Of a stretch of 64,000 bases of DNA, positions 1 through 37,026 are shown piece after piece (positions within the stretch are counted from its first letter, which is position 1; each line of letters begins with the position of its first letter). The notes beneath the pieces were generated by a model. It was not told where the DNA came from. It did no database searches and worked only from the letters and a program-made list of their open reading frames with translations. Position numbers and translations under genes: made by a program. The stretch is from Liolophura sinensis. Taxonomy: Eukaryota; Mollusca; Polyplacophora; Chitonida; Chitonidae. The DNA is taken from positions 45,493,385-45,557,384 of the forward strand of contig NC_088295.1 in assembly GCF_032854445.1 (NCBI RefSeq), in the 5' to 3' direction.

Positions 1-2185
1 TGTTTTGATCAGTCACCTCAACATGTACAACACAGAGCTTCACTGAATTAGGAGAAATTAATCAAAAAGATTTTCACCAAGGCAACCTGTTACTAATCAA
101 TGACATGTAATCAATGCATGTTCAATGAATACAGCTCTTTTCTTTTTCACCAATCTTGATTGGTACAGTAATGACTTGTTCCTGATGCCAAGCATTGCCA
201 GTGACATGTCCTTCTGTTTGTTCTATCGGACCTACAGATTAGTCGTCTAAATGCACCTTCATTAAGAAAGGAAATTGGGAGATTGGAGCTTGCCCGAGGC
301 ACCCCAATGTACCTTGGTCTTTCTTACAAATACAGCTCAATTTCCTTACGGATGGGATTATCATTGTTAGATCTTCATTATTTATTCGCCTTCCAATTAA
401 AACTGGCCCAGGCCTGCCACCGGTCTGCAGAACAATGTTTCGGGCTATCCTCAGAAATTCTGACACTTGATCACATCTTCCACTTTAATAAAGATTCCTC
501 TGCTGTTATCGTGTAAACATGGTCATCATGCTATTGCAGTAATTAAAGATGCAAAATAATGTCAGGTTTCTTATTCAGGCAATGTTTGTCGTGGGCCTGT
601 TAAATATGCGGTATGGTGTTGACTTATCGAGAGTGAATCTTGCAAGCTTTTAAACGACGTAGGACAAACCCTGTTTGCTTTGCTGGAAACACTGGGGCAT
701 CTAGTATTCAAGACTTAACGATCTGTTTTTTGCTGTAATAATACAGTAGATGGCATCATGCCGGCGGACTATTTTCATTTCCCTCGACACCTCAAATATT
801 AGACGTAGACTTGTAAACACCATCGGGGTAATCTAATCAATAGCAGGTAAACTGGCTGTTGCCATCATACAAATTGTAGTTGATGGTTTGCCCTTTTAGG
901 GACATTACAACTACATGTTATCTGAGTTTGCAGAACATAAACATCTTCCTTGATTAAAATCTCCCCAAATCATTGAGATTATTCAGTTATATTAATAGGA
1001 AATATCTGATGGGTAGTGCAAATATTAATGTAACACATTACATCACCAGCAAGGAGGGTTTTTTTTTTATAATCCATATATGTTGTGAAGGTTTACGTGT
1101 ATATAAAATTTGAATAATTTGTTCCATTGTGTATAAATTATATAATAAATATGCGCTTCATTCATAGTAAGTATAAAATAAAGTTGAAAAAGATTCAGTA
1201 AATTTAAAGCCCTGTTTTTTTAGAAACATTCCGATTCATGTGAATACATGCATTGTAAATATGTGTAACTGGAAGGTATAATGTCTATATGATTACACAT
1301 AAATTGTTACTTTATATACCTTATAACTGTGAGCATTTCAATATTCATGTAGCGGTTATGCATTTTTAATGTGTTAATGATCAGGCAGGGCCTGTGAGGG
1401 CATATGTACAGGCTCATAATAAGTAGGTCTTGTATTAGCTCCATATACCTGTACAACTGTACCCACGATCTGATTTGTCCTGAATTTCATACCACTGTTT
1501 TTGGCCACATATCCTTGTATTTAGATGGTCAGCTGTAAAGTCTTGTAGTTTGGACACCAATTAGCCAGTGTTTACACATACCTGTGTTCACATGGAGGCC
1601 TCAAGCCTCTTTCTTATCTGGTTGTTTGACTTAGACCAGGTGCTAAATGTGCCACACTTCACAGTGTCCTTGTCAGCAGTACACCTGGTAAGGATAATGT
1701 CACGGGGACAAACAACCACAGGTCGAGTGGTGTACACATCACTTTGAACTGTTCAACGCTAAACACACATTATGCTAATTAATGAGCACAGATATGTCTG
1801 TTCCCTTGAAGTATTAAAGTGAAATTCTATACAACATTTAAATTGTCCAATGGTCACTTTGTAACACTTACATAGACCCCCTTGAAGGTTAAGATAAATG
1901 TGCATCTTAGTGGTAGATACCAATTTATTCAATTCCCAATTAAATATGCATATATTCCTTTAACTGTATATTGTTTGTGTTATTGTGACATTCAATTATT
2001 GTATTAAAACACTGTGATATATTTGCATGCATACAAACTGTTTAATCTGGGGGGAGGGAGGGGAGGGGGTTATCACTAGTTTTCAGAATTTAACACTTAA
2101 AAAGTGGCATTAGCCAAGGTAAACCCAAAGGCCCCTGGCTGTTTGTATATTTTGTTTTAAAGGAGTGTTTATTTTCTATTTTTAG
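1..2185 (+). other. Upstream intron or 5' flank of the SASH1-like gene
   Basis: I see no exon that I can defend here. The first recognisable coding exon starts at 2186 in phase 0, so an earlier exon carrying the start codon must lie upstream of the window or be hidden here. The stretch is AT-rich and unique-looking. It holds a T-run near 1060, a G-rich tract near 2048-2070, and short open frames at 239-516 on both strands with no splice context or recognisable domain. Confidence 0.6.
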
Positions 2186-25165
<22,980 letters not shown>

Positions 25166-27400
25166 TTACCTGAAACAATTGACTTGGTTCTTGAAAGTTT
25201 TGGTCAGACGTTTTGTGCCCGAACGACAACCCAGTGTTTCTAGTCTTCCCTAGATATGTATATAGATATACCTACAGGTTTAATAATATGACTCCATGGT
25301 CATTCATAATGTGTAGAAAATTCAGACTTGAGATGGATGTCAACCAGATACTTTGATGACTGTGTTGGTAAAGTTGGGACAGCGTATTGTGGAATGTAGT
25401 ATGATTAGTTGTGGTTTTGGCAGGGGTTGTTAGAGGAAACTGGAAAGTCTCAAACTCAGATTCCTCGGTGACAGGTGAGCGATTTTCCATACTCAACCCT
25501 CTTCCTTTGAGGTCCATATATCTACCTCCCAGTGGGCTGTTTAATGCCGCCCTCAATAATTTCAAAGCGTTGCGAGCAAACCATGCATACGATCAGGACA
25601 AATATTATCCGGTCGTGGTTTTTCATTTTACCCAAATGCATTTTATAACTGAATTATGTACTTAAGCTTTATCGCTTTTCGAATAGGTTGAAATCATTAT
25701 GAGGCCTTTTCAGTTGGTGCCACACAAAAATGGTTTATATTTCAGAGAATTTAACTGAAGATATATACCATATATGCTCAAAAAGCATCTTGCCATGTCT
25801 CCATGACAACCAAACACTGGTACCTTGCAGAGGTAACCTGCTCAGAACGCCTTGTGGCTCAGGCGGAATGGTCACTTGTGGTCGACTGCTGCTGAGATTG
25901 TAACATTATAAACAATCCCCCTGGAGTATTCCTGTAATGTTATATCTTACAGGAATCACCCTTGGAGAGAACAACTTTCTTTGGAACGAATGACGAACGG
26001 CGCCATTGCTTTGCTGTTTTAACTGTGCGAATGTCAAATCTGTTATACAGGGTGGGGAAGGTGACGGAAAGTGGTACAAAATCACTGGACAATTTCCAAC
26101 ACGCTATAAGTTCCTTTAACAGAAAAAAACCATGCTTTATCATAGTTGCAATATATCTGCCTCCCTATAGTATATGCGTCTATGTTTTTAGCTGCGACGA
26201 ACAGATATAGAAGTCACTCTGTTGATCAAACTTTTTACATCCTATCTTTTAGCTTCGGCCTTTCGCTTAACAAAGGGCTGGAATACAGGACGACTTCCTT
26301 CTTGTACTATGTCGCGGTTATTGCGAATGTGCACTTTTACGGAAAGTCTTGATGGGCTAAATAACAGAAGACAGGGTGTGCACAGATGGTCGTATCAGAG
26401 GTTGCAAATGGTCTTTCAATGGAACTAAGTTAATAACAGTGTTTCTATTAGAGGATAAATTTAGGAGACACGTTTTTCATCGACCATGTGGAGATAGAAG
26501 ATTGTTGTTCACCTTAGCTTTTGCTATGAGCAGTCCATACATAAAGTAAAATTTCACATTGAAATGGTTCTTTATAAAATATTGTTAAGTCGTGGCTAGA
26601 TATACATGCTCTAGTTCATTGGTCTTAACACAAATCAAAATGTGTATGCTGCTAGAGGTCACCTTTATAACGCTACAAACTGACGGTGTTCTTTTACCTA
26701 ATCCTAACGTTTGCTGACGAACAATTTTGGCATTCAAGGACTTTAAGTTCTTACTGATACATAGCAGCCGAAGGCACATGGCATGAAATGTTGTGAACCA
26801 CGTAAACGCTCACGTGAAACTCAAGATTTATTCTCATTTTCATAGAAGTATTACGCATATTTTTTCTGCGCAAACAAGACCCGAAGTTTTGATTTCTCCG
26901 ATTTACCGAAAGGTTGTCCATACTTTTGTCTGTGACTAGAAGTGAGGTAGAACGATTGTGAGTGCGTTTCCGCTTTGCCTGTGCGCATGATTAGAAAGGT
27001 TCAAAGGGTAAGGTTTGATATGCTTTGCTTTATACTGTAAAATGCTGTGAGATATATAGTTAAGCCGCTTTCTTACGGGAAGCATAATCCTGCGAAAGAG
27101 ATGTGATGAGTGTTCGTTTTTAAAGATTTTAAGTTAATTATTTTGTTGGATTTTTTTTTTCAAGTTTGTTCTGTTTTCTATATTGAAGTTCCTGTATATT
27201 GTATTGACGAAGTACTGTTGGTACGTATGACAGAAGATGTGTATTATATTCTTGGTGATTTCATTGGGCTTTGTATCGCGCGAATACGGCCACGAGAAAA
27301 CACGAGATTATCTCTGTACATAATTCTTCCATATCTATACAGGCAAGGCGTGCCTATCTGTGATTGCACGGATGAACAATAAACGTTTTAACAATTATGT
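25166..27400 (+). other. SASH1: Probable 3' UTR of the SASH1-like gene
   Basis: Follows the TAG directly. No earlier canonical AATAAA was found before 27378, so a UTR of about 2.2 kb is likely. Weaker signals could end it sooner. CpG content rises through this stretch. Short open frames here are not supported as genes. Confidence 0.45.
27378..27383 (+). promoter_or_regulatory. Candidate polyadenylation signal AATAAA
   Basis: AATAAA, with T/G-rich sequence (ttcttctttattctgaggtg) 20-50 bases downstream, fits a poly(A) signal plus downstream element. It is the first canonical hexamer after the stop codon at 25165. Only transcript data can show which site is used. Confidence 0.4.
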
Positions 27401-30400
27401 GGGACTCTTCTTCTTTATTCTGAGGTGTTACTCATCGGTGAACCCTTTGGTCGATTCTAGTATGTGTTTTCATGAACATAATATGGTGGTCAAACGAGAC
27501 GTGGGTTCATTACCACTCTGGAACAGGGAATTTTCAAGATTTTCCTATTCCATTGTCCAAGAGCCCTCGGTGGAATAAGCGGTTGATGGAGCTTTTTCGT
27601 GTAGTCTTACATGAAGTTAACTGGAGACCTTGCCTTCCGCCAGTATGTCACGTGGAAGAGTTCGTCAGTATAACATACCATGGCCTGTTATTTACTGCCA
27701 ACACATCGACTTCCTCCATCTACAATATACAGACCACCGTCATATGTATTATAAGTTGTTGTATGGGGTTCATGACCATAAACATGCTGAGTACGAATCT
27801 TAAGTTAGCGTATACATGTACAAACCCGAACCACTAGCAGTTAACCAGTCAGATCCTGTTCATATCCAGCCATCAGTTGTGGCTAACCACGGATGTTTCG
27901 GTCGGGTTCAATCAGTTTACTCCACCCATAACCCACACAGTCCTTGGCACAAAACCCCAACAATGTAACTTGGAAAGAAAGCGGAGCACCTTCTGAATGT
28001 GGACAACACAGCATGTATTTGGTCGAGATGTAGCTCTTAAGCAAAGTCACTGTGCTTTCCATTTCTGGGAACACAAGATATTGTTTTCTACAAGATATTG
28101 AGAAAGAATAAACCAGTCTTATGTTTCAAATACTCAAAAGTTACAAAGGCCAAAACAACAACATTGGTGATATGAACCGTTATGTATACATGCCATAAAT
28201 CCAGAAAGTGAATTACTTGATGACATTTAGTGCTGGACCCAGGGATCACGAAACCATCTGAGACTTAAGTCAAAATTTTAAATCACTCTAAAATTGTTAT
28301 TTTTGATGTAACAAAGTCAAAATATTGCTGCACAACGTAAATTCTAGTTAAGTTATTGTACCACATATTTCAGCTAAAATAACGGAAAGGAACATACCAA
28401 ATTTAATGATTAAAATTTTGATTTAAGTCTAAGATGGCTTCATGATCCTGGAGCCTGATTGGACATTGCGCTCACTTACAGTCCTAAAGTAGCGACTAGG
28501 GTTTCTATGTCAGCATACAATGTCGGGATCAAGTTGAGGGACATTGTGGATATATAGCTCCAAAAGCCTATTCTGACATACGATTACTTTGCCGAGAAAA
28601 AATCGACCGTCGTTTTACAAAACTTTAACCGCGAAGAATCTACAGGTTGTAAGATATTAGCACACACTCTCATCAAGTGACGTAAAGGGTTCAAAGCAGA
28701 TCGTTTTTCGCCAGCGGAGCTGGCTGAAAGCAACTTTGATGCAATAGGCAATAGGCTGTTACCTATTAGATTAAGATTAGCGTGTATGTATTTGATAAAC
28801 GTCTTACGTTCTCTAATAATGTTTTTTTTTTCTGGATAAGATATCAAAAACGCATATCAGCGATTGTGGATTCTGATACAACATATGTAAATGTTTTGGG
28901 ATAAACACAAGGTGGACAAACCAACAGGACCTTTATCCACAAGGTATTCTACAATCGTGAATTCCCTTGACTGGCCGGATCGTATATTTTCTTGGGCCTG
29001 TAAGGAGACAGACTCAAGTCACAAAGGCATATGCATCTGGTTCTGGTGCACCAGATATATTTTGAGTGCTGCTGACGAAAACCAAACGCGCTCAAGTCGT
29101 AAAACGCTCAGCAGGATCGCTCTACATACCAGAGTCGATATTGGGCGCAACGACAGGAATTTGGACTGGAGCCGATGCCGTAAATTATTGAAATGCCTAG
29201 AACGCCGAACTAGAATGTCGGCAATTTAGCATACAGTGTAACAGAGAACTACTATAGTATTACTAAGCTTTGTAGGTTATAAGTATGTCACTTCACGGAG
29301 AACTACTTGATCTGACCTAACATTGCGAACATGACTGAATCTAGGTTAGTCATTGAGCTACATTCTGAGAGTTCTGTCATCTTTGTTTAAAAGGTAAAAT
29401 GGTATCCTAGTGGAAAAAACGTAAACTTTTATGACCTTTATTTGCCCTTATACAAATTCTTTAAATCTTTAAATTTTCATCTCGGTCAAAACTTTATTTT
29501 GTGGAATCGGCCCAGATCTTTTGGTCTATACTTTAATTGCTAAGATTAAGGTCAGAGTGTTGTTTTCGGTGCTGTTCCACGTTCTGTACGGCCTGTTTAC
29601 CTCTTAGCGGAAACGCCCGCTCAAGGCCATACGATGCAAAAGTAGGCCTCCTCGATGTGAATCCAAACGTGCCAAGGATGGATGATCGCCCCTGTGGCAG
29701 CTGTGTATCGGTGAATTGTCCAGCTACTGTCAAAGCAATTCCTGTCCATTACTTGGATTCTTCTCTCGTTTTCACTCGACGCTATACTACTTCACGATTT
29801 CACCCCCCCCCCCCACAGGGAAAGCAACCGGTGGAAGACCTATTCTTCCGCAGCTCCCCAGTGGAGTGGGAAGAAGAAATTATCTGCGAAATTGCTTATC
29901 ACAGCTTTTTTTATGTGGCAAGGCTGCATAACGGAGAACTCTGCCAACGACAATCACTCCCAAATTGATCAAAATTGATCCATAGTGACAGAAATTGGAA
30001 ATTGAATTTACCGAAAATAGCTTAAGATTATATCCCTTTGAGGGGAGACCCGTGTAGAAGCCGACACACCGGCTTAAAACACTCTGTCATAGCCCTGACC
30101 ATTTATTAAGGTATCTGCTATATCTGCATTTTGAGACACGACAAGCGAAAGCCGGTGTATTGGTTCAGGGTTAAGGGGTACCAATGCGTACAAGATCTGG
30201 GATGTTACAAACACGCCGCTCTTGCGTAGATAAGCCAACGAAGCAATAGGAGTTGATCGTCACCAGGCGTGTTGCGGGCAACTTAATATCGATAGAAGAC
30301 TAATGAGTGTATATGAGATATATCCGGTATTTATGAATGACTGCAGCGGAATTCTAATATGATAGCGCACCGCAGGTGGCCCCCGGAAGCCAGTCAAGTT

Positions 30401-32652
30401 GGACTTAACGCCAAATCGCAGCTTTCTTAAGCCGTGGCCTAACGCAATGACAGAAGCTTTTGGTCCGAAAATGATGGATTTACGGTAATCGGCCGTACTG
30501 GTAGCTGGTCTTGTATTGGCCTAGCCAAAGCGGCGTACTCACTATGTCAGGATTTCGATAGGAATGAATCGATTCTGGAGCTATACAGATTGCCGTATCT
30601 ATTTACACAGCTAAGTTCAATTGAGCCGAAAGATAGACTTTAGCGCTCCGCAGTAAAACCATTGGAGAATAGCTCATCACCATACAGAGTATGACAAACA
30701 ACAAATTACTACCAGGCCACTGACTGGAGGTGCCAAAAAAGCGACTTTCCAAAATAGCAAGAGGAAATTTTGCGGGAAAATTTCAATGGGACAGCCGCGT
30801 AACAAAGTTCCCCTGATCTGTCGAGGAAGGTATTCCGTAAAAATGTGGGCTAGCTATTTGATTTCTGTCCTGTTTTACTAAGCGCTTTTTGGAATCCGAT
30901 CATCATTGTTTAGAAATAAAAAAAGAGATGGGTATATGAGCATAGGAAGGCAGTAATACTTAATAACAACTGTGTAGATTTACTACTTGTTGAACATTAT
31001 TAGCTAATTCAGTAAGGTTTTGGTTCCGATCATGCGTTATCTACCAAAGACCTATTTTAACATCGAATTCCAAAGGCAAAATTTGAAACATGAAAACATC
31101 ACAGTAAAAATCCATTCTGTATAGATTGAACGTCGAAGTCTTCCACGAAGCGATGACTTGTCTTTCGAAACATCGTCATAATATATTGGCGCTGAATTAA
31201 ATAAACGAGTTTGACTTGTGCGATGCCGCTTCGAACAAAAATCGTCAAATTTTGAACACGTTTAACGCAATTCCGCGAATACTCTTTGGAAGTTATCCGC
31301 TCTGGTCTGTAGTCTTTCGTGCTCACATAAAACAGAGTGGTTCAAATATGACACAAGACTTTTGCTGAAAAGGACACGAGGATGTGTTCATAGAACACAA
31401 CGCTTTTTGGGGAATAGCCATATACACCCTCGAGGTGGAGAATTCTGGTGTAGACGGGGATGCTCGGTTACCCACCAATGCCAAAAAGATCTTCACGATT
31501 AAAGGTTCTCGGCTCTCGTGACTGTCAAAATATGACATGAAAGAGTGGTGTGTGTTGTCTAAGTCCGGTGTAAGAGAGTAACGGTTCTATTGCTCCTGTC
31601 TATAGTGCGACGCCCCATCCCTGGATGTGAATCCTGAACTTACATGCATAGCAGACAAAAAGCCGTCTACAACTCTCAAAACGTCGCGGCCAATATACAT
31701 ATAGAATTTGGTGTAACGGGCCAGTATACCTCAGGCGAGGCCGGGGAGCTAGAGGGAGTTACGGCGGAACACGTAGAACGTTAGATCAATACAAATGATT
31801 TGATTGATAGTCCATCGGCGGCTAACAAATTAAACGAAGCTGATCTTTGGTCATCTCGGTGCGCCCATTACCAGCTTCACGGCCCGAAAACTAGGCGACC
31901 ACTTATTTCCCAAGAAACCACTTGGAAATATAAAACAGGCTATATGGCTAACGACAGGTATTTGGGCTTATTGATAGCAGCTGTGTATACTATATTATAT
32001 GGTCCAGCGATTCTGGCTCGAGTCCCTTAATATTGCAATGCGTAGAGACGGCCTGGATGCCTATAAATTCGTTCAATAGTCAATATAAAGAATGTATAAA
32101 GGCAATTTCCCCACACTAAGTGACCGTTCATATAGTCTGAAGAGGCCTGTAAGAGTGTGGATCTTGATTTTCATGAGTAGTTTATTACTGTACGACTGGC
32201 AGTCTGCACGCAAGAAAATAATAACATATGCAGACAGACTGTGATCTTACTACTTTCTGACAAGATACCATGAATTATTTAGGCAGTACATGTATATTAC
32301 TAGTGTAACTATATGAGTTACAGATCACTGACCATCTGCTATGGCTATATTCCGTCGAAATCGGTTTTGTCTGGGCAAGCCTCAGTTGGAACACGGAAAG
32401 AACCTGCTATCATAAAGCAGTTATCCCTGTAGCGAGCGACTGCGACAAATCTACTTAATGGGAATTCGAACTTTTACATGAAATGCTTAAAATGAACAAA
32501 AGATGAACTAATAAGAGGAATGCATACATTTCTATCGTCAATAATAAAGATTATATGACAAAGGATGAATGCCTTTGCCGTATTTGCTACACTAGAGCGG
32601 TCAGTTTCCCACAAATGTATGTGGAATTTTACGCACCATTATGGGCGTTAAT
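27400..32652 (+). other. Gene-poor intergenic DNA
   Basis: No recognisable gene, SINE or tandem repeat. CpG is frequent compared with the SASH1 introns. Contains a 12-base C run at 29803-29814. Open frames such as 28891-29229 and 29537-29968 have no recognisable domain and could be chance. Confidence 0.5.
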
Positions 32653-32666
32653 TGTTTTGAATAGCT

Positions 32667-32910
32667 TCGGGAGCGGTAGATCCAGGGTCAATCCTTGGTT
32701 GACTCGTATCAGTATCATGGCTCGGGAGGGCTACTAACTTGCCTTCGGTAAGTCGTCTCATTGAAACAGCACTAGATAAAAGAGCGATGAAAGTCCGTTC
32801 CTCAACAATGGGGCACATTACACGTAAATGGACTCCAAGGACTCCTTCGTCGTCAGATGACTGAAAAATTGTGAAGTACAACATTAAACCCTAAGTACTC
32901 ACTCACGCAC
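32667..32910 (+). mobile_element. SINE family 2 with ACTC-type tail and 14-bp target-site duplication
   Basis: Head-like part gcggtagatccagggtcaat, body with cagtatcatggctcgggagg, gaaacagcactagataaa, gatgactgaaaaattgtgaa, gttaaac-type end (acattaaaccctaagtact) and tail actcactcacgcac. A perfect duplication tgttttgaatagct flanks it at 32653-32666 and 32911-32924. The 'ttaaacccc-aagcactcactcactcac' ending is one I recognise from a widely distributed mollusc SINE. It appears internally deleted just after the head compared with 57752-57870. Confidence 0.85.
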
Positions 32911-32924
32911 TGTTTTGAATAGCT

Positions 32925-34386
32925 ATTTTACTACGTTATAATATAACACTGGGTTTCTCCTTCCTCATTATTTGTACAACATTCTGCTATGTCATATAAA
33001 CGTTATTAAGAATTGTATGGTTTAAATCCAAAGTATCTGAAAATAGGAATCATTTAAGGCCTATTGTTGAAAAGAATTTTACCAACAAAACACAATCGTA
33101 AAGTTAAAACTGACATTTATCATCATCGGAGTTAGAGTGACTGTAGGGTAAGAGATGTTGATATAAAGAGATTCAGGTCTAGGTATATATATGTGAGCTT
33201 CTGGTGTCTATAACTACATGTCAGTCTTTGTGTGTGGAATAGTATAAAAAGATTGCCTATACACAACATATTGTTACTACAGTTACCTATCTAGAAGAAT
33301 CAGTAACCATCAGTGAAAGGAAAGCTCTGTGGATTCCGGACTCGTGCCGAGGTTTGCCCCTTCATTCCGATACAAATAGGAGCCATACACATCTTTGATC
33401 CAGACCAGCAAAAGCTATAACCGGGCACTTCGTAGATGCTTTACACAAGTTTGTCTTTGATAAGAGCTGCCCAAATATTGGCATTCCTCTACAGGTGTTG
33501 TGTGTAACTGGGCGGAGAGAGGAGGTAGGTGGAGAGGCGGGAAAACACCGCTGGAGGCACCATGGTGGCTGCACCGGGAAACAGGAGATAGTGACTGTAA
33601 CCGTCAGAGATAGCCGCATGATGGCTTGTTGTGAGAGATCTACGATTACATCTGTCAGTTGTATCAAACGTTCGTGGGAATGTCCGCCTGGAGGTATAGC
33701 ACAGGTTAGACAGGTCCATACTCCCGTTCGATCCCATTCATCCCCTTTTTACAATACTTGCAATTGTATCTGCTTTTAGAGATCGATGTGGAGGAATGTG
33801 ATGTTTCGAATTTAAAATCTTAATATATTTATGTTGATAGTTATTTTGGGATGAATGATTATGACGGTTAGTTAACGCCATATCAGCAATATTTCAGCCA
33901 TCTCGTGGCAAATTTAGATTGGAATAAATTGCCAGAAAATCACAAAGTCATTGAACTTTTATTCATCACGATCAGATGTCTTCTGTAGAGTTCAGATTTG
34001 GACTACTGTTCCTTTTACGAGTGGTGTTTTTTCACGATATATGAGGCGAGCCTCTTCCGAATATTGTTTGACCTTTGTCTGCTCAATTTTGGAGCTTTGT
34101 ACCACAAGCGATGCGATTTTGTTTGGAATTTGTACCACTAGTAACTTTTGGAAGTATTGGGCTTCCGGGCTCGGTACGAACCTACTGTTACCTTGTGGAG
34201 TTTAACGTTGAAACTATTTGTGTCCAAATCATAGCCTAATTTGCACAATATGGGCAATTTATACAGGGATTCCTTGCTTTATAATTATTAAATATATATC
34301 AGAAGCTGTTTACTGTATATGTTGGATACCTGAGGAATATAGATTATGTATTCATCCCCGCATGTCTAATGCATGCAGCGTTCGTT
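32925..34386 (+). other. Intergenic DNA between two SINEs
   Basis: Mostly unique. 33480-33780 is open on both strands but shows no domain. A weak SINE-like remnant lies at 33855-33925. Confidence 0.45.
33855..33925 (-). mobile_element. Possible remnant of a third SINE-like repeat
   Basis: ttaacgccatatcagcaata, tttcagccatctcgtggca resembles the end of another common mollusc repeat (taacgccacatcagcaatat-type). Short and isolated. Confidence 0.3.
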
Positions 34387-34655
34387 TGTTTGTTTGTTTG
34401 TTTGATTGGTGTTTTACGCCGTACTCAAGAATATTTCACTTATACGACGGAGGCCAGCATTATGGTGGGTGGAAACCGGGCAGAGCCCGGGGGAAACCCA
34501 CGACCATCCGCAGGTTGCTGGAAAACCTTCCCACTTACGGCCGGAGAGGAAGCCAGCATGAGCTGGACTTGAACTCACAGCGACCACATTGGTGAGAGGC
34601 TCCTGGGCCATTACGCTGCGCTAGCGCGCTAACCAACTGAGCCACGGAGGCCCCG
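34387..34655 (-). mobile_element. tRNA-SINE family 1, full length, TTTG-type tail
   Basis: Full-length antisense copy with a tail of TTTG repeats (AAAC in the sense direction). A perfect 13-bp duplication tgcagcgttcgtt flanks it at 34374-34386 and 34656-34668. Head reads ggggcctccgtggctcagtt on the minus strand. Confidence 0.93.
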
Positions 34656-34668
34656 TGCAGCGTTCGTT

Positions 34669-36832
34669 GAAAAGAGACTGTTTTACTCGCATTAGGCCCT
34701 TTCAGAGATATGAAGTTTTGTGTACAAACCCAGCATGTCGAAGGAAGTGTCAACTGAACAGACTTGTAGTGTCCTCATTGCCTAATCTGCATACATTATC
34801 GATACTGGAATCTGATTTTCCCGAAATGCTCAGCAATACACTATGCAAGGGTGGAGTCGACTGGATAAAGACAATCGGAGAACGTACCTACCTAAACACC
34901 CACATACCCATCTACCAAGTTACCTACGTACCTACTTACCTTCCTTCCTGTGCGAGTTATCGGCAACTATAATTGGGAAGGGAACAGAGCAGTCAGCCTA
35001 TTATTAGCTTTACAAGCATAAATTAATTAATTATGTATCATCTTATAACTGTACATCACAAACAAGCATATTGCTCTGATATTGGTTCGTGTTGGCAAAC
35101 TATATGATAACCCATAAGGTATAATGCGCCTGCGCACAAATTAACCCGAATATGTAAAGTGAGTTAATGATGCCCCAGAAGGCTGTATCTGTCAAATGGA
35201 TATGACGTGTGTCGTTCGCTGGTGCTGAGACTTTGTTGGGAAAAGACAAAACTTTCTCCACCAAAATGATGGAATTCCGGAGTTAATCTTGGTTGTTAAT
35301 AAATTCCTGTACATTCCCAAATTGGCAGGCAACTACGCATTCCTATGGGGCGTCCCTGGAGATTGTCTTCACGGTTCCGTACCAATATCTTTTGGAACAT
35401 TTTAATAACAAAAGTATCTCTTTGAGAAAATTATAACTGGCGCGTTATGCGCTGATAATTCTGTCGTGTGAGTGTCTTTGGCGCTGTACTTAATTAAGTA
35501 CTATCGATTTAGGAGGCCGGGGTTTGGTGCAATAGGCTCATAAGCCTCAGCTTTGCTCGGCGTAATGACTTGTGTCGGACTCTCAAACGTAGTGTACGGT
35601 CGGCAATCGGCCATTACAAATCAATTTACGGTACCCTGGCTTTGGTCATTAATCACAAATACAGCAGAACAAAATGACAGTCCTGCCATTCCATTGGTTA
35701 CCGCATGAAGCGCACTCAAGGTTCATTTAAGCGTAACATGAGTTACATTAGCACTGCTATGTTATAGCGCTTAACAGGCGTTAATAGACACATTGCAAAA
35801 CATCTTCTAGTCGCAGCGACGCTCGCAGATGCAAATCAAATAAGCAACGAGAGCATTTTTTTTTTTTTACTTTTCCTGTAAGCGAAATCTGGTGTTGATT
35901 TGTATAAATATAATGCGATTTTCACACACCAATGTACAGATATATTGCCATCGCTTCTGGGAAAATTACCCAGGACATCATGAACTTCCTATCCATCGAG
36001 GGGAATGCCTTATCAGTATAGAACTGGGACATGATTTTCGTGGTTTCATCAGATTATACGCGGCAGATTCTCTGTATGGCCTGACAGATCCAAACAAAAC
36101 CATAGGCGGGTTTTCTGGGGTTTTTTTTTTTTGCTGTACGGAATTGCGTGTGTGGAATTTAATGGCCTTGCTATAAGCAGATAACAGCTGGCTTGATTCC
36201 TGATTACGTCAGATTATATATAGCCTTAAGCGGTGTAAATAATGCAATGTGTAGCTTTTCATATCAGAACAAGGTATCACGTAATAACCTACATTAATAT
36301 AGGCTGATTTGATAACTTTCCCGAATGACATGGCGGTTGCTTGTACTGTCTCATTCACACAGTTACATAGACAAGTATAGGAACATAGATTTGTGTTTTA
36401 AGAATATATACGAAACTGTTGGGGATCAATAACCTTAGGCTCTAGGCAAAATGACAAACCTGTTTCTGGAAGGCGTTGTGTGCACCTTATTAGTGAATTA
36501 ATATGCCTGAAGTTTAAGCTTGTGTTTTCGACCTCTTCACTCAGCTGGTCTTAAACAGAAATTCTTGCCATCTTTGGTTATCGATTTTCTATATGTTCGG
36601 TTGTACAGAGGAAATATTGCTGATATGCATGGCACCACGGTCACAAATCAAAGGTGTGTATATTTGCAAATACGACACACGATTTATTTTTGCTCTATGG
36701 CGATGCCATAATGCTTATACCCAAAATTACAAATCTGGAACTTAGAGTTTACCAATGTATATAATGTTTGCCTTGAAGTTTAATGATGTCAAAACCAGTA
36801 TTTTATACCTTATAATGACGAAACAGATTTAT
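34669..36832 (+). other. Intergenic DNA
   Basis: No gene recognised. Contains a short degenerate (ccta/acct) repeat at about 34885-34945 and T runs near 35858 and 36120. Confidence 0.45.
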
Positions 36833-37026
36833 ATATTTATTTATTTGATTGGTGTTTTAATCCATATTTCAAGAATATTTCACGTATACGACAACGGCCA
36901 ACATTATGGTGGAAGAAGACTGGGCAGATACCGCGGGAAATCCACGAATAGGTTGCTGTCAGAACTTCCCACAAACGACCGGAGTTTTAGAGGAACTTTC
37001 AGCTTGAGCTGGACTTGAACTCATAG
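36833..37026 (-). mobile_element. tRNA-SINE family 1, diverged partial copy
   Basis: TTTA tail and ttgattggtgttttaatcca end, core with substitutions and small indels, ending after agctggacttgaactcatag. The outer tRNA head is missing. Confidence 0.82.

Noticed and set aside
1636-1687. Possible small exon between a tag acceptor and gtaagg donor
   Set aside because: Would leave a one-base overhang that does not fit the phase 0 start of the exon at 2186, and the peptide resembles nothing in the family.
29537-29968. 143-codon open frame on the plus strand
   Set aside because: Begins at a TTG, crosses a C homopolymer, and shows no domain or splice context.
33480-33780. Overlapping open frames on both strands
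   Set aside because: No domain recognised in any frame and no consensus splice sites in suitable places.
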